A DNA stretch of 64,000 nucleotides, from positions 1 through 64,000 of the forward strand of contig NZ_JAGSYH010000003.1 in assembly GCF_025685685.1 (NCBI RefSeq), written 5' to 3'. Under the pieces are notes generated by a model. It saw only the letters and a list, made by a program, of their open reading frames with translations. It was not told the DNA's origin and made no database searches. The translations under genes and the position numbers were made by a program. The stretch is from Acidicapsa dinghuensis (GTDB lineage: Bacteria > Acidobacteriota > Terriglobia > Terriglobales > Acidobacteriaceae). Positions within the stretch are counted from its first letter, which is position 1; each line of letters starts with the position of its first letter. Positions 7,913 through 15,226 of this stretch are shown here, piece by piece.

Positions 7913-9211
7913 CTAGAAATTACAATCGGATGACAATTCAGGCGATATATTTTGCGGCGCCATAACTGCCGATTGAGTGCCACGCTCAGTTGTAATCGCA
8001 CCGATCAGGACTACGCTCCACAGTGGAAGAAGAAGATCGAATGCTTCCGCTTCGTCAAGACCTCGGATCACAATAAAAAGCAGGAAACAGAGCAGGAGCG
8101 GTTTCGTCGGTTCCTGTACCAGTCTGCGTAGCTGACGGTACAGGCTTCCATATATACCGGCTAGCACGACTATTCCTGCTGCACCATACGCATAAAGTTG
8201 CTGCAATACCTCATTCTCTGCATGCCGCGCCTCAAATTGCTCGTTTCCAAAAGGTGGCACTACCTTCCACCAAGCATCGAATCCATGCCCAATCCATGGA
8301 GTCCAGGCGTGATCGAAAACCGCACCAAGTGCATATAGCCAGATTGCGATGCGGCCGGTCAGCGTCGTCGCCTGATTGCCAGCCGTTGTGTAGACATCAT
8401 AATAAGCTTCAAACAGTCCCCAGAACACCAGTGTGAGCACTAGAGCCAGGGAAATCAATGCTGCCTTGGTCTTCCGGCTCATTGATCGATCGCAAAACAG
8501 AAGAACGCCCTCGCTGATGAAAAATGCAATGATCGTTGTTTTGCTCAGGCTGCGAACCAGCGTAATCGTTAGGAATAGCGCGGGAATTCGCCATTTTCCA
8601 TCGTTGCGGCGCGCGAGATATTGGGCGAAGAAGATCGCGAATGCGCAGACGTTTCCGATTTCATTGGCATTGAAATAAAGCTCGTCTCCAAGCCGTAGGT
8701 CGTCCCTCAACGGCATGATCCATGCAATGAGAGCCAGGAAACATGTGCTCCAGATAAAACCCTTTAGCAAGGACTGCGATTCTGCAAACGCGGATTCGCG
8801 GCACAGGAGCAGGGAAACGATGCCGACATCTGCGGCCAAGCCAATCCAGTAAGCTAACGAATTGACTATGGAAGCAGTATCGCTCCACAACAGACTACAA
8901 AGCGACAGAAACAGGAAAGCCAGCACCCACCGAAACGTGGACGCCTGCGCCAGCCGCTGAAAGACTGCACGCGATGAAAAGTCAGTATCAAAGCAGACAA
9001 CGCCGAAGAGCAACAGGTCAATGCCGATGGCCATGGCGGTTCCTGTGCTGGGTTCCAGCCCAATAAGCCAGATGCCGAGTAGCGGGAGCGCAAGCCGGAA
9101 GGAAAAAAAGAAACCTGCCGCAAAGGCGAGCCCCTGCAGGGAGACTGGTTTTGCGGCTGTTTCTTCGATGAAGATGCTTGAGCTCACATCCTTCTCTTCC
9201 GCCGAAGCCAT
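7913..9211 (-). CDS. O-antigen polymerase/ligase-like membrane protein (Wzy/WaaL type)
   Basis: The 432-residue protein has about ten hydrophobic segments and one long extracytoplasmic loop (residues about 255-330). The segment with TTLTGRIAIWLYALGAV and WIGHGFDAWW followed by HAENEVLQQLYAYG is characteristic of the Wzy_C/O-antigen ligase family, which polymerises or transfers undecaprenyl-linked glycans at the periplasmic face. It starts 15 bp after the cytochrome c lipoprotein gene, so it is in the same operon as redox proteins. That is unusual, because its natural partners (Wza, Wzz, glycosyltransferases) are 16 kb away at 25-33 kb. It could supply the polymerase missing from that polysaccharide cluster. 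Confidence 0.82.
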   Translation of the reverse strand: MASAEEKDVSSSIFIEETAAKPVSLQGLAFAAGFFFSFRLALPLLGIWLIGLEPSTGTAMAIGIDLLLFGVVCFDTDFSSRAVFQRLAQASTFRWVLAFLFLSLCSLLWSDTASIVNSLAYWIGLAADVGIVSLLLCRESAFAESQSLLKGFIWSTCFLALIAWIMPLRDDLRLGDELYFNANEIGNVCAFAIFFAQYLARRNDGKWRIPALFLTITLVRSLSKTTIIAFFISEGVLLFCDRSMSRKTKAALISLALVLTLVFWGLFEAYYDVYTTAGNQATTLTGRIAIWLYALGAVFDHAWTPWIGHGFDAWWKVVPPFGNEQFEARHAENEVLQQLYAYGAAGIVVLAGIYGSLYRQLRRLVQEPTKPLLLCFLLFIVIRGLDEAEAFDLLLPLWSVVLIGAITTERGTQSAVMAPQNISPELSSDCNF

Positions 9212-9226
9212 CAGGCTCCAGCATTC

Positions 9227-9712
9227 TCAATGGGTATACATGTCTGGAATCCCCTGACTTCCTGCCGGGGGTAAATGACGAAGATATGTGACGATCGACC
9301 ATAACTCGTCATTACTCAGTGTGCCCTTGGATCCGGGCATGCCCGAAGGCTGTATCCCGTAATCGAGAATCCACTTCAGTTGACCGTCTGTATAACTTTG
9401 CACTTCAGGCGAAGCCAACGAAGGAATGGGTGGCGAGATGTGATCGGCGAAGGGAACACCGGTATTCTGCCCATCCATCCCATGACAGGCAACGCAGTAG
9501 TGGGAAAAGGCTTCTTTCCCATCAGCAAGTGTATTCGCATCATTTGGCAGAGGGTTCTTTTCGTCTTTGTTGCGGATGAGCAGGTGATGCTTGGCGAATG
9601 TAACCGTCTTGGTCTCGAATGTTCCTGGCTGGGTAGCCTTGCACCCAACCAGGCCCACTGCTACGAGCCCGCATAAGATGCTCATAGATAGCCGCATCTT
9701 ATGCCACCACAT
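9227..9712 (-). CDS. Cytochrome c lipoprotein, class I
   Basis: The 161-residue product has a lipoprotein signal with lipobox LVGC near residue 24, one haem-binding CVACH and a distal Met in QPSGMPGSKGTLS, then helix LWSIVTYLRHLP, as in monohaem class I cytochromes. It is probably anchored in a membrane facing the periplasm. The start overlaps the end of the CuA cupredoxin gene by 14 bp; a start five codons later (MRLSMS) would nearly remove the overlap. A CuA protein beside a cytochrome c is the pairing used to pass electrons toward an oxidase-like acceptor, but no oxidase subunit I is present here. Confidence 0.9.
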   Translation of the reverse strand: MWWHKMRLSMSILCGLVAVGLVGCKATQPGTFETKTVTFAKHHLLIRNKDEKNPLPNDANTLADGKEAFSHYCVACHGMDGQNTGVPFADHISPPIPSLASPEVQSYTDGQLKWILDYGIQPSGMPGSKGTLSNDELWSIVTYLRHLPPAGSQGIPDMYTH

Positions 9713-10061
9713 GAATCTTGATAATCATTTCGCCATGGCCGGACCCGCAGAAGACCGAGCAATGGCCAATGAAATCTCCCTCCTTATCCGGTGTGAACTC
9801 AACTTGTGCTGGATTGCCTGCTTTTGCCTTCACATTGACGTTCCACTCGCGGATGCGAAGTCCATGCGTCACGTCTCCACTTTTGAGCACCAGAATAACT
9901 GGCTGTCCCCTTTTTACAGTGATTTCGCCGGGAGTATAGGCAAATCGCTTCGCCGTTATTTCAATTCGCTGCGGCGAAGCCTGGGCCAATAGCCTGGTGC
10001 CGGATACCGCTCCCATCCACAGTCCAAAGCCACACACCAGCAGTATGCATTTCTTCTTCAT
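9699..10061 (-). CDS. Periplasmic CuA cupredoxin (cytochrome oxidase subunit II-like)
   Basis: After a signal peptide (residues 1-27, ending LLAQA) comes a short cupredoxin domain with THGLRI and the complete binuclear CuA motif CSVFCGSGHGEM (Cys-x3-Cys-x3-His-x2-Met). The two transmembrane helices of a real oxidase subunit II are absent, so this is a soluble or loosely anchored CuA domain of about 120 residues, as seen in some stand-alone electron-transfer proteins. The start at 10061 (MKKKCILL) is chosen because the signal peptide begins there and GGAG lies upstream. A four-unit TGTCA array lies at 10178-10217, 117 bp upstream. Confidence 0.9.
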   Translation of the reverse strand: MKKKCILLVCGFGLWMGAVSGTRLLAQASPQRIEITAKRFAYTPGEITVKRGQPVILVLKSGDVTHGLRIREWNVNVKAKAGNPAQVEFTPDKEGDFIGHCSVFCGSGHGEMIIKIHVVA

Positions 10062-10177
10062 GAAGTTCTCCTCAATATTTGAATGCGCCATACAGGCATG
10101 CCAATGGACAAAGCTTGGACCGGCAGGGATCTGCATTGGCTGACCTCAGCCCACCGTATCCGGATCAGGGAAAAGTC

Positions 10178-10217
10178 TTGTCACTATGCCGTTGTTTAAA
10201 GGTCAGTTCCTTGTCAT
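10178..10217 (-). promoter_or_regulatory. Phased TGTCA array upstream of the CuA cupredoxin
   Basis: Four units start at 10178, 10189, 10200 and 10211 (TTGTCAC, CCGTTGT, AGGTCAG, TTGTCAT), an exact 11-bp period with the second unit degenerate. The orientation relative to the gene is the same as in the other arrays. Confidence 0.6.
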
Positions 10218-10246
10218 CGATAAGGATCAATGTCGTTGGAGGGCGA

Positions 10247-10540
10247 TTATGGGTTGAGAAACCGCAACAGCGCCGTGTAGTCATCTTTGCTGAGGTTGGC
10301 CCGTACGCGCATGTGCATGGCAATCGTGCCGGATATGCTGGGACCAAATCCTTCCGGCGCGTTATGGCAACGGGAGCAATTCTGTTTAAAAACCTGTTGC
10401 CCTCTGTCAGGATTCACTGCATGTACCGGCGGCGAAGGCTTGCTTGGCGGGCTCTGCTGTTTCGTCTTTGTTTGCCCCGTGGCAGTGGTTGCTGCTGCAA
10501 GCACCAGGAGTACTGACAGCAGCGGTGCGGCGAACTTCAT
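10247..10540 (-). CDS. Small secreted cytochrome c
   Basis: This 97-residue protein has a signal peptide ending near ATGQT (residue 23), a Pro/Lys/Ser-rich spacer, one haem site CSRCH and a short class I fold (GFGPSISGTIAMHMRVRANLSKDDYTALLRFL). Met residues in the segment after the haem site can supply the distal ligand. It is the first gene of the minus-strand redox set and lies opposite the ABC exporter gene. Two TGTCA arrays lie in the shared 278-bp intergenic region. It is a periplasmic electron carrier by family; the partner is unknown. Confidence 0.88.
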   Translation of the reverse strand: MKFAAPLLSVLLVLAAATTATGQTKTKQQSPPSKPSPPVHAVNPDRGQQVFKQNCSRCHNAPEGFGPSISGTIAMHMRVRANLSKDDYTALLRFLNP

Positions 10541-10675
10541 GGTCTATGTCCTTTCAGCACTGGTGTGCGTGGAGTGCGCCGCGAGGCCAAGATCGGCACG
10601 AATAGACAGCATGAGGTCCATTTGCAGGGACGCAATTGCTCCACAACCAAAAGGTATGCGTGGGCCTCTGCTTGC

Positions 10676-10715
10676 ATGTCACGGAGGCGTCTGAAGCATG
10701 TCATTAGATTGTCTT
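10676..10715 (-). promoter_or_regulatory. Phased TGTCA array for the cytochrome operon
   Basis: Four units start at 10676, 10687, 10698 and 10709 (ATGTCAC, GCGTCTG, ATGTCAT, TTGTCTT), each with four-base spacers and an exact 11-bp period. The array lies 136 bp upstream of the small cytochrome c start. Confidence 0.65.
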
Positions 10716-10728
10716 TGCGCCCAGACTG

Positions 10729-10743
10729 CAGATCTTCTGCTTA
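10729..10743 (+). repeat. 15-bp repeat CAGATCTTCTGCTTA, copy 1
   Basis: CAGATCTTCTGCTTA is identical at 10729-10743 and 13740-13754. In both places it lies within or next to a TGTCA array in an intergenic region. Here, with the preceding G, it holds a small inverted repeat (GCAGA, 3-nt gap, TCTGC). Confidence 0.6.
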
Positions 10744-10747
10744 GCCC

Positions 10748-10798
10748 GAGACAATTGGTTGACAATTGAAAGACCCATATCTGACAACTCCGTCACAA
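10748..10798 (+). promoter_or_regulatory. Five-unit phased array upstream of the ABC exporter
   Basis: On the plus strand five units start at 10748, 10759, 10770, 10781 and 10792 (GAGACAA, TTGACAA, AAGACCC, CTGACAA, GTCACAA), an exact 11-bp period. They point the opposite way to the 10676 array, matching the opposite direction of the gene. This is the longest array in the window. It ends 20 bp before the exporter's proposed start. Confidence 0.7.
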
Positions 10799-10818
10799 TG
10801 CGCCAGTAGGCTCGGAAT

Positions 10819-12549
10819 GTGACCAACCACTCATCCATACCCCTACCTCGCAAGGCCGATGAAGCGGAAAATACTTCTGCAGGCAGGTCAAGCCTTCGTA
10901 TCGCATTCGCGTTGCTGAATACACGGCAGCGGCTCGCATTGGCCTTGCTGATCGTTGCGCGGATTGTTGTTGGGCTATGTGATCTCGCTGTAGCCGCAGC
11001 GATGTATCTGTTATTTCTATTGCTGCAGGGCCGTCCCATACCGCATTCACTCTGGTGGCTGCCCGGAACGACCCTTTCCGCTGCAACGGTTACATCGATT
11101 CTTGTCGCTCTTCGCGTCGGAATGGATATCTCTTCAGGCCGTGCGGTCGTCCAGTGGATATTCGGGCTTTATACGAACCTTCTTCTTCGACTCACTCGTG
11201 GGTATAGTGAGATGCAGTGGAGCCGTTTTGTAGCATGCAACCGCGGCATACTATCGAATCATGTTCTTCATACCGCCCGTGACGCGGCGGAGTTTTATCA
11301 GCGGCTCATCGACCTCACTGCCGCAGCAGTCATTGTCACGACGATGACTGCAGCGCTCGTCTATCAGAGTCCGCTTGCAGCCTGTGCGTTCGCAGTTGCA
11401 CTCGCTGCGTTCTTTATAGCTCACAGGTTTTTCATTCGCAGCAGAGTTCAGCAGGCAGCATCCAGCCGAGAGACCTCTCTTCGCATGCTGCAGAGAAGTC
11501 TTGCGGATATGTTTTCGTCGGGTAAAGAAGTTCGCACCTATCGGAATGCCACCTTCTTTTATGAGCGCATCCGGAAACAAGCAGAAAGCATGGCCGGCAG
11601 CAGCATTCGCGCTGTGTTTCTCCCTCAGGTTGGCGGCAGCCTAGCCGATCAGGGCGCGGTGTTGCTCTTTCTCTGCATTATTATTGCGGTTCAGCTACGT
11701 CATGGCGATGCAAGGCAGGTGCTTTCGCTGCTGGCATTCTATTTTGTGCTTTCGCGTCGTCTCATACCTCTCATCAGCCAGATATCTCTTATCTCCGGCC
11801 AGCTGGAAAGCTCTATGGAAAGTGTTAGGTTAGTCAGCGACGAGGTGGGCGAATGTGAAAAATACCGCGAGCTTCCTACAACAGTGCGACTACCTGCGTC
11901 TGGTTTTGTTCTGCAGCTTCACAAAGTAAGCTTTGCGTTTTCTCATGGATCGTCCATTCTGCGGGATATAAGCTTCGAGCAGCTTGAAGGAGAAATGATT
12001 GTCTTATGCGGGCCATCGGGCATGGGCAAAAGCTCCCTGCTGAACCTGATCGCCGGTGTCTCTGAGCCCGTTATGGGTGAGCTTTGCGTGAATCGTGCCA
12101 GGATTTCCTATGTCCCGCAGGAGGTACCGTTACTCGACGACACGATCCGGAACAACCTGCTGTTTGGAATAGAGAATCGCAGCGACGGAGAGCTGATGCA
12201 TGCACTCAGCGCCGCAAATCTCGATGAGTTCGTAATGGCGCAACCTTTGGGGTTGGAAACAGGAGTAGGCGATAATGGGGCGCTGTTTTCAGGCGGTCAA
12301 CGACAGAGGCTTGGACTCGCACGTGCGTTTCTGCGTGGCAGTGATCTGCTCCTTCTGGATGAGGCGACCTCGGCTCTGGATATGGAGAGCGAGAGACAGG
12401 TTCTCGAAAACTTGAAAACCTCGGGAAGGGCTGTTCTGTTGGTCACACATCGCATTCCGCTTCGTGCATTCGCGCAACGCGTCTTTCTGTTATTGGACGG
12501 AACTCTGGTCGAAGAGACGGAAGAATCGACGGCAGCCTGCAAAAACTAA
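10819..12549 (+). CDS. ABC exporter, fused membrane and ATPase domains
   Basis: The 576-residue half-transporter has about six transmembrane helices (residues 35-330) and a C-terminal ATPase with Walker A GPSGMGKSS, signature SGGQRQRLGLARAF, Walker B LLLLDEATSALD and H-loop THR. It would work as a homodimer in the inner membrane. There is no N-terminal C39 peptidase domain, so processing of a leader peptide is not indicated. The start is a GTG; no ATG lies upstream in frame and the ribosome-binding site is weak. It is transcribed away from the cytochrome operon and is the likely exporter for the product of the neighbouring biosynthetic genes; lipid or glycan export is an alternative. Confidence 0.9.
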   Translation: MTNHSSIPLPRKADEAENTSAGRSSLRIAFALLNTRQRLALALLIVARIVVGLCDLAVAAAMYLLFLLLQGRPIPHSLWWLPGTTLSAATVTSILVALRVGMDISSGRAVVQWIFGLYTNLLLRLTRGYSEMQWSRFVACNRGILSNHVLHTARDAAEFYQRLIDLTAAAVIVTTMTAALVYQSPLAACAFAVALAAFFIAHRFFIRSRVQQAASSRETSLRMLQRSLADMFSSGKEVRTYRNATFFYERIRKQAESMAGSSIRAVFLPQVGGSLADQGAVLLFLCIIIAVQLRHGDARQVLSLLAFYFVLSRRLIPLISQISLISGQLESSMESVRLVSDEVGECEKYRELPTTVRLPASGFVLQLHKVSFAFSHGSSILRDISFEQLEGEMIVLCGPSGMGKSSLLNLIAGVSEPVMGELCVNRARISYVPQEVPLLDDTIRNNLLFGIENRSDGELMHALSAANLDEFVMAQPLGLETGVGDNGALFSGGQRQRLGLARAFLRGSDLLLLDEATSALDMESERQVLENLKTSGRAVLLVTHRIPLRAFAQRVFLLLDGTLVEETEESTAACKN

Positions 12550-12563
12550 GTCGGCATACACGC

Positions 12564-12589
12564 CAGGCAGCGCCTGCATACGCTGCCTG
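12564..12589. terminator. Hairpin between convergent genes, possible bidirectional terminator
   Basis: A perfect 9-bp stem (CAGGCAGCG and CGCTGCCTG) encloses an 8-nt loop, between the stop codons of the ABC exporter and the convergent outer-membrane gene. The T-tract is weak on both sides, so termination efficiency is uncertain. Confidence 0.5.
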
Positions 12590-12638
12590 TCATAAGCATA
12601 TATAGAAGAGAAATTTATATCCCAGGGGCCTATCGCTG

Positions 12639-13709
12639 CTATCTAGCTTTCCAGGCCGGAAACAGGAAACGATAAACGATACCGGTTTCCCAAATATTTT
12701 CATCACCTGTAGAGGCAAACTGACGCGAATAGCTCGTGATGATCCTCGTACTGTGTAGCAGATTGTAATCGAGCCCGAAATCTGCGCGTTGCGTGTTGAC
12801 CAAGGGCAGCCCATCGCTGGCGATCGTATCGCGGCGGAAGCTCTGCTGTATGCGAAAGAGCGGCTCAAAGCGGCCAATCCAGCTATTCAGGCCGCCAAAA
12901 GCCTGCGTACGATAATCGGCCTCTATCCAGTAGCCTTGCGCATGAAAGCCTCGTGCAAATTCTGAGCGAAGACGAAATGCAGTATTCGCCGGCTCCCACC
13001 ATGCATGCGCGCCATAGAAATGTTCCCGCACTCCCTGCAACTGCTTGTCATAGGAAAGACCAACCTCTAAGCGTTTTTCCGGCAGATACAGGCTGGCGCG
13101 TGCACCAGCAGATCGCTGCGTGTCGAATTGTTCATTTCCGCTACGAGCGGAAAACCATGCCTTGTAATCAATGGAATATTTCGGCTTGGAAACGGCGGAT
13201 CCGGCCAACATACCCCCAAGGCCGGTTCCGGTTGACAGTGTTCCAAGGCTGGAGATCAGTGGGCCATCCTGAAAATTGCTGATCCAGATAGGAGACAGGC
13301 GGTCGTTGTAGGTATTGAAGGGAAGCAGAAAGCTGCCGCCGGTAACAGTCACATGAGGCGAGAGAAAGTAGCTCCCTTGCAGATAGGTAAGCGCAATAAA
13401 ACCAGTGCCGCTGTATCCGGACTGGCCATCTCCCTTTGGTGAATAACTCTCATCGAGGTAGGCTCGTGACTCTATCAGAAAATGCTTGCCGACAGGGGCG
13501 GCTAACAGCGGTTCGATCACAAATTGGTAGTTCGTGTTACCGCCGGTGGTGTTGGTGAAAAATCCACCGCCGCCTGATAGCAGCGGAGTGTCCTGTGCGC
13601 GGCTCTGCCAGGAGGTGCAAAGCAGGAACAGTGCGAAGGTCATAAGCCCAATGATTCGGGGCTTGCCGAGGAAGCGAATCTGCGATATCGAAGGCTGCAT
13701 AGCAGTCAC
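12639..13709 (-). CDS. Outer-membrane beta-barrel protein of unknown role
   Basis: The 356-residue protein has a signal peptide ending near SRAQD (residue 39). A Gly/Thr/Asn-rich N-terminal strand is followed by many alternating aromatic/polar beta strands, ending ETGIVYRFLFPAW. The composition and repeated strand pattern suggest an outer-membrane barrel. It cannot be assigned to a named porin family from sequence alone. It is convergent with the ABC exporter and has its own TGTCA array 24 bp upstream, so the two may form an export route under common control. A second in-frame ATG three codons in is an alternative start. Confidence 0.7.
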   Translation of the reverse strand: MTAMQPSISQIRFLGKPRIIGLMTFALFLLCTSWQSRAQDTPLLSGGGGFFTNTTGGNTNYQFVIEPLLAAPVGKHFLIESRAYLDESYSPKGDGQSGYSGTGFIALTYLQGSYFLSPHVTVTGGSFLLPFNTYNDRLSPIWISNFQDGPLISSLGTLSTGTGLGGMLAGSAVSKPKYSIDYKAWFSARSGNEQFDTQRSAGARASLYLPEKRLEVGLSYDKQLQGVREHFYGAHAWWEPANTAFRLRSEFARGFHAQGYWIEADYRTQAFGGLNSWIGRFEPLFRIQQSFRRDTIASDGLPLVNTQRADFGLDYNLLHSTRIITSYSRQFASTGDENIWETGIVYRFLFPAWKAR

Positions 13710-13732
13710 GATAGCGGGCAGTGTATATGGGC

Positions 13733-13772
13733 GTGTCTCCAGATCTTCTGCTTATTGTCAGTTGATTGTCAT
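13733..13772 (-). promoter_or_regulatory. Phased TGTCA array upstream of the outer-membrane protein
   Basis: Units start at 13733, 13744, 13755 and 13766 (GTGTCTC, TCTTCTG, TTGTCAG, TTGTCAT), an 11-bp period with the second unit degenerate. The degenerate unit is part of the second copy of CAGATCTTCTGCTTA (13740-13754). Confidence 0.65.
13740..13754 (+). repeat. 15-bp repeat CAGATCTTCTGCTTA, copy 2
   Basis: Identical to 10729-10743. It sits inside the array before the outer-membrane gene. Confidence 0.6.
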
Positions 13773-13816
13773 CCTGAGGCGGACCGGTCTTGAACGATAT
13801 TGCGATTCTGCGCCTG

Positions 13817-14755
13817 TCAAGCGAGCTGGCACAACATTCGCGCATAACGCGCTCTTTTTTCCGGTGGTTCAGCTGTTTGCGAAAGCTGCTCTATCTCAGC
13901 CTCAGAAGGTTGAAGCGTGAGAGGCAATCTCTTCCAGTAATACTTCAGCTTGTCGGATCTCCATCCGGCGTATGTCTTTTCCCATGATTTTCCGGATTCA
14001 CCGGAGAACACCAGATTCGCGGGATTAAGCGAGCGACGATAATCCTGAAATCTGCAGTCCAATGAAATGCGCATTCGATCAGAAAGATTTGGAGAAGCCG
14101 CATGCACAGTCAGGCTGTGGAAAAGAAGCACATCGCCAGCGTTGATTTGGCCGCTCACCCAGTCGTCTTCTTGCAGCGTATCGGACAATATCTCTGGCAC
14201 ATGCAGATTTTCATCGGCATGCTCTACATATCCGGCGCGATGCGAGCTTTCCAGAACTCGGAGCGGACCTGCATGGACAGGGCAATCGTGAAGTGGAATC
14301 CAAGCAGTGAAGCATTCGGTGTCTCCGCCCATGAAACGGTAATCCTGATGAGCGTGTACGGTAAGCCGCTCACAGTTTGGAAAGATCAGCCGTCCAATCG
14401 GCTTGGGGTGTACCAGAACACGCTCTCCCACAATCATCTTCATAGCTGACTGCAGCGCTGGATAATGCGGCAGCGCATGGAATGATTCGAGATCAAAAAC
14501 AGTTTGATACGTGCTCTTGAACTCTGGATCAGGATCGCCGCATGCTGCATCCGGATTGGCGAAACGTTCCAGTGGATCATGCCCGGGCAGCAGCCAGCCT
14601 GCTGCGGAAAGAACCTCCGTGATCGCGTTGAGTGTGTGGGAAACATCTTCTAGCGACAGCAGGTTGCGAATCAGCGCATAGCCTTTCGTGTGGATCTCGT
14701 TTTGTAGAACTGAACCGCACAGATCACGCGCTTGTATTTCATGAAATTGTCGCAT
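13817..14755 (-). CDS. PhyH-family Fe(II)/2-oxoglutarate dioxygenase
   Basis: The 312-residue protein has the PhyH fold markers: an HxD iron motif (HAHQDY, His136/Asp138), the distal His218 in LLFHSLTVHAASPN and an Arg soon after (SDRMRIS) for 2-oxoglutarate. PhyH enzymes hydroxylate, halogenate or epimerise small molecules; the substrate here is unknown. The start is supported by AGAGGAG six bases upstream. A three-unit array lies at 14891-14919. Its position between exporter, methyltransferases and radical SAM enzyme suggests a tailoring step in a biosynthetic pathway. Confidence 0.85.
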   Translation of the reverse strand: MRQFHEIQARDLCGSVLQNEIHTKGYALIRNLLSLEDVSHTLNAITEVLSAAGWLLPGHDPLERFANPDAACGDPDPEFKSTYQTVFDLESFHALPHYPALQSAMKMIVGERVLVHPKPIGRLIFPNCERLTVHAHQDYRFMGGDTECFTAWIPLHDCPVHAGPLRVLESSHRAGYVEHADENLHVPEILSDTLQEDDWVSGQINAGDVLLFHSLTVHAASPNLSDRMRISLDCRFQDYRRSLNPANLVFSGESGKSWEKTYAGWRSDKLKYYWKRLPLTLQPSEAEIEQLSQTAEPPEKRARYARMLCQLA

Positions 14756-14890
14756 GGTTTCTCCTCTTTTGAATCAGTTCTGCTCTTCCTCGCTCGCAAA
14801 CCTGCAAGGAGCAGGATCCCGCGGCGTTTTAAAATGCCGTGCAGCGCTGCAATCAAAATAGTGATCTGCTGTGGTTCGCGTGTCTCCGCA

Positions 14891-14919
14891 TCGTCGTCTC
14901 TTTGTCAAAGAATTGTCAT
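14891..14919 (-). promoter_or_regulatory. Phased TGTCA array upstream of the PhyH gene
   Basis: Units start at 14891, 14902 and 14913 (TCGTCGT, TTGTCAA, TTGTCAT), an 11-bp period, 136 bp upstream of the start codon. Confidence 0.65.
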
Positions 14920-15000
14920 GAAGCAGCAAGCAGCGGAAACAAAGAGTTTCGTATAACTCTCGATTCAGGCGGTCGCGCAGCGGTAGAGCGCGATAAGAGA

Positions 15001-15029
15001 GTGACAATCGTCTTACATCCGCATGACAA
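15001..15029 (+). promoter_or_regulatory. Phased array upstream of the nucleotidyltransferase-like gene
   Basis: Units start at 15001, 15012 and 15023 (GTGACAA, CTTACAT, ATGACAA), an 11-bp period with a degenerate middle unit. The orientation is opposite to the 14891 array, as expected for a divergent pair. An ATG at 15023 lies inside this array and is therefore unlikely to be a start codon. Confidence 0.6.
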
Positions 15030-15226
15030 ATCTACGTGTTCCGCCGGATAGTCTGCTGTTGATTGTTCTCCAGGCGACTGAGTCGCTTGGGAGTACCCGA
15101 GGTGAAACTAGATTGTCACAGCGCTCTGTCTCTGAACATCCTGGTATCCATGAGTGGAGCGGTGCAGGTAAAAAGGCAATATCCTCACCGCATGGTGCTT
15201 CCGAGCTCACCCTGCTCCATGGCGTA

